Shown: one piece after another, positions 61,898 through 64,000 of the stretch | How positions within the stretch are numbered: the first letter of the stretch is position 1 | Layout: every line of letters starts with the position of its first letter | Origin: an uncultured Winogradskyella sp. | GTDB lineage: Bacteria > Bacteroidota > Bacteroidia > Flavobacteriales > Flavobacteriaceae | Reading direction: 5' to 3' | Assembly: GCF_947498345.1 (NCBI RefSeq) | Contig: NZ_CANMJY010000004.1 | Span: 124,001 to 188,000, forward strand | DNA: 64,000 nucleotides | Position numbers and translations under genes: made by a program | Notes under the pieces: model-generated | The model's input: only the letters and a program-made list of their open reading frames with translations | What the model was told of the DNA's origin: nothing | Databases searched by the model: none

Positions 61898-62233
61898 ATG
61901 CTTTTCATTGCATCTATTGAGTCAAATAAGTTTCCTAAATTAAATAAGCTTAATGATGTGTCTTTTATAGGTAGTGCAATTATAGCTTGTGCAGCAATGC
62001 TGCCAATGTTTGTTATACAAGAATTGGTTCAGATTGTCTTTGGTAGAAATGAAGTTTTTGATTTAAGCTTTACATTTTTCCTTAACAACCTTTATCTTCA
62101 TCTTTTTTTGACCTATGTTCTGGATATTAAAGTAAAACGGTTTTTTATTCCTATTACGCTCTTCTGTTTGTTTTGTACTATTTTAAATGGATACAGAGAA
62201 TACGATTTAATTACAGAATTTCTAAAGTTTTAA
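61898..62233 (+). CDS. Small membrane protein, 111 aa, function unknown
   Basis: Not recognised. Three likely membrane segments: ~22-43 (FIGSAIIACAAMLPMFVIQELV), ~56-75 (LSFTFFLNNLYLHLFLTYV) and ~82-97 (FFIPITLFCLFCTIL). It lies 27 bases after the DUF481 gene in the same direction. No strong evidence for function. Confidence 0.6.
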   Translation: MLFIASIESNKFPKLNKLNDVSFIGSAIIACAAMLPMFVIQELVQIVFGRNEVFDLSFTFFLNNLYLHLFLTYVLDIKVKRFFIPITLFCLFCTILNGYREYDLITEFLKF

Positions 62234-62343
62234 GTTTATATTTTTTAAGAAAATAATATTGCAGATAAGACCAAAACTTAATGATAATATAATTCTCCGT
62301 TTAGTCTTTCATTTTCAAAATTATTCCTCTCTAAATTCCATAG

Positions 62344-62358
62344 TTTGCAATATGCAAA
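62344..62358. promoter_or_regulatory. Small inverted repeat upstream of parE
   Basis: TTTGCA-ATA-TGCAAA is a 6-bp perfect inverted repeat in the 239-base gap before parE. It could be a binding site, but short repeats are frequent in such A+T-rich DNA. Nothing else was seen in the gap. Confidence 0.25.
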
Positions 62359-62472
62359 GATTGTATATTTTTAACTACTGATAACTTGTTAATTACTTTA
62401 CTAAAACCATATTTCATTTTTTAAGGTATAGTCTTATATTAGCGTTCTATCTAATTTTTCGTCCTAATTTCT

Positions 62473-64000
62473 ATGGCAGAACAGACTAACTATACTGAAG
62501 CTAATATTCGCTCACTCGATTGGAAAGAGCATATCAGAATGCGACCTGGTATGTATATCGGAAAATTGGGTGATGGCTCGTCTCCAGATGATGGCATTTA
62601 TATCCTCCTAAAAGAAGTACTCGACAACTCTATCGACGAGTTTGTAATGGGTGCAGGTAAAACCATTGAAATTTCTATACAAGGAGAGCGTGTTATTGTA
62701 CGTGATTATGGTCGAGGTATTCCACTTGGTAAAGTTGTAGATGTAGTGTCTAAGATGAATACTGGTGGAAAGTACGATTCTAAAGCCTTTAAAAAATCTG
62801 TTGGTCTTAATGGTGTTGGTACTAAGGCGGTAAATGCATTGTCTAATTACTTTAGAGTAGAATCTACTAGAGATGGTAAATCTGCTTCAGCAGAGTTTGA
62901 GCAAGGTAATCTTACTAATGAAGAACTCTTAGATGAAACCAGCAGACGAAAAGGAACTAAGGTAACTTTTATTCCGGACGATAGTATTTTTAAAAATTAT
63001 AAGTACCGTAATGAGTATGTCATAAAAATGCTAAAAAACTATGTATATCTTAATCCAGGATTAACTATAGTTTTTAATGGGGAAAAGTACTTTAGTGAAA
63101 ATGGATTAAAAGACCTCTTATCCGAAAACATAAATGAAACAGACTTGCTATATCCTATAATTCATCTTAGAGGTGATGATATAGAAATAGCACTGACACA
63201 TAGTAAGACGCAGTATAGTGAAGAGTATCATTCGTTTGTAAATGGTCAGAATACAACACAAGGAGGAACGCATCTTGCAGCATTTAGAGAAGGGGTTGTA
63301 AAAACCGTAAGAGAGTTTTATGGAAAAAATTATGATGCTTCAGACATTAGAAAATCCATTGTTTCTGCAATTGCTATAAAAGTTATGGAGCCTGTTTTTG
63401 AAAGTCAGACAAAAACTAAGTTAGGTTCAACAGATATGGGCGGCGATTTGCCAACTGTAAGAACTTATATCAATGACTTTATAAAAACCTATTTAGATAA
63501 TTATCTACATAAAAATCCAGATACGGCAGAAAAGATTCAGCGTAAAATTCTTCAAGCAGAACGTGAGCGTAAGGAATTATCTGGAATTAGAAAGTTAGCT
63601 AAGGATAGGGCTAAAAAAGCAAGCTTACATAATAAGAAATTACGCGATTGTCGTATTCATTTCGGTGATACTAAAAAAGATGGTTATTTAGATACAACTT
63701 TGTTTATTACAGAAGGAGATTCAGCATCAGGAAGTATTACAAAATCAAGAGATGTTAATACGCAGGCGGTTTTCAGTCTAAAAGGAAAACCATTGAACAG
63801 TTATGGATTAAGCAAAAAGATTGTTTACGAAAATGAGGAATTCAATTTACTACAAGCGGCTTTAAATATTGAAGAATCTTTAGAAGATTTAAGATATAAT
63901 AATGTGGTTATTGCTACTGATGCCGATGTAGATGGTATGCATATTCGATTATTGTTAATTACATTCTTTTTACAATTCTTCCCTGAAGTTATAAAAGAAG
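62473..64000 (+). CDS. parE: DNA topoisomerase IV subunit B, N-terminal part
   Basis: The first ~509 residues of a type IIA topoisomerase ATPase subunit; the gene runs past the window end. The GHKL ATP site shows [10 protein letters not shown] (Asn/Asp), RDYGRGIP and [16 protein letters not shown]; the transducer domain follows; TOPRIM motifs [12 protein letters not shown] and [12 protein letters not shown] are near the end. The opening [18 protein letters not shown] and the [19 protein letters not shown] segment match Bacteroidota ParE rather than GyrB. With ParC it separates chromosomes after replication. It starts at ATG 62473, 239 bases after the membrane protein gene, with no consensus promoter seen. 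Confidence 0.95.
   Translation, partial: MAEQTNYTEANIRSLDWKEHIRMRPGMYIGKLGDGSSPDDGIYILLKEVLDNSIDEFVMGAGKTIEISIQGERVIVRDYGRGIPLGKVVDVVSKMNTGGKYDSKAFKKSVGLNGVGTKAVNALSNYFRVESTRDGKSASAEFEQGNLTNEELLDETSRRKGTKVTFIPDDSIFKNYKYRNEYVIKMLKNYVYLNPGLTIVFNGEKYFSENGLKDLLSENINETDLLYPIIHLRGDDIEIALTHSKTQYSEEYHSFVNGQNTTQGGTHLAAFREGVVKTVREFYGKNYDASDIRKSIVSAIAIKVMEPVFESQTKTKLGSTDMGGDLPTVRTYINDFIKTYLDNYLHKNPDTAEKIQRKILQAERERKELSGIRKLAKDRAKKASLHNKKLRDCRIHFGDTKKDGYLDTTLFITEGDSASGSITKSRDVNTQAVFSLKGKPLNSYGLSKKIVYENEEFNLLQAALNIEESLEDLRYNNVVIATDADVDGMHIRLLLITFFLQFFPEVIKE

Overview
The window is a continuous stretch of a low-G+C Bacteroidota chromosome, almost certainly from a marine-type Flavobacteriaceae. The evidence is the protein content: a TonB-dependent receptor with a carboxypeptidase-like N-terminal domain, a type IX secretion (T9SS) sorting domain, 'SCSSDDD' lipoproteins, a DUF5916 barrel, a DUF6146 lipoprotein and Flavobacteria-style ParE. 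Several start sites also carry the Bacteroidota promoter form TTG-N20-21-TAnnTTTG, and Shine-Dalgarno sequences are generally absent. I see no rRNA, tRNA, CRISPR array, transposase, integrase or phage gene. Both ends are cut inside genes: tamB on the left and parE on the right.

Layout. 1-6216: end of tamB, then pfkA-gapA (glycolysis), an N-acetylglucosamine-kinase-like sugar kinase and a 60-aa membrane protein. 6312-10572: a secreted M24 peptidase converging on a carboxyltransferase-MFS operon. 10771-13785: flavin reductase, small acetyltransferase, MarR regulator and two pirins, with related palindromes in front of both halves. 13897-15770: a small membrane protein and the ribosome factor EttA. 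16281-17051: a metallo-beta-lactamase-fold lipoprotein.

17219-27059 is an eight-to-nine-gene co-directional run of mostly unrecognised genes built around a classical AAA+ ATPase. It includes a long coiled-coil protein, an unusual lipoprotein, a Nudix hydrolase and three membrane proteins. 27048-31372 holds a MarR-GNAT fusion regulator, hutG and hutI (histidine breakdown) flanking a membrane-anchored coiled-coil protein, followed by a T9SS cargo with FG-GAP-like repeats and fumC.

34689-43309 is the most interesting block. A five-gene plus-strand operon (alpha/beta-hydrolase; ATP-grasp with an 80-residue histone-H1-like tail; GCS2-type carboxylate-amine ligase; class I glutamine amidotransferase; permuted ATP-grasp-like protein) meets, tail to tail, a three-gene minus-strand group (ATP-grasp ligase, M17 aminopeptidase, second alpha/beta-hydrolase). 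Together they look like a pathway that makes and trims an amide-linked or peptide-like metabolite or protein modification of unknown identity. An ammonium channel follows directly.

44862-58703 is mostly minus strand: LolD-like ATPase, DUF5916 barrel, a TonB-receptor/lipoprotein/His-rich protein group probably concerned with metal uptake, DUF6146 and DUF937 proteins, serC-serA (serine synthesis), and a LuxC-like acyl-CoA reductase divergent from a ferredoxin, then a WYL regulator. 59017-64000 is plus strand: DinB-like protein, small ORF, ychF, DUF481 barrel, a membrane protein and the start of parE. Gene names are from reading the proteins by eye; no database search was possible.
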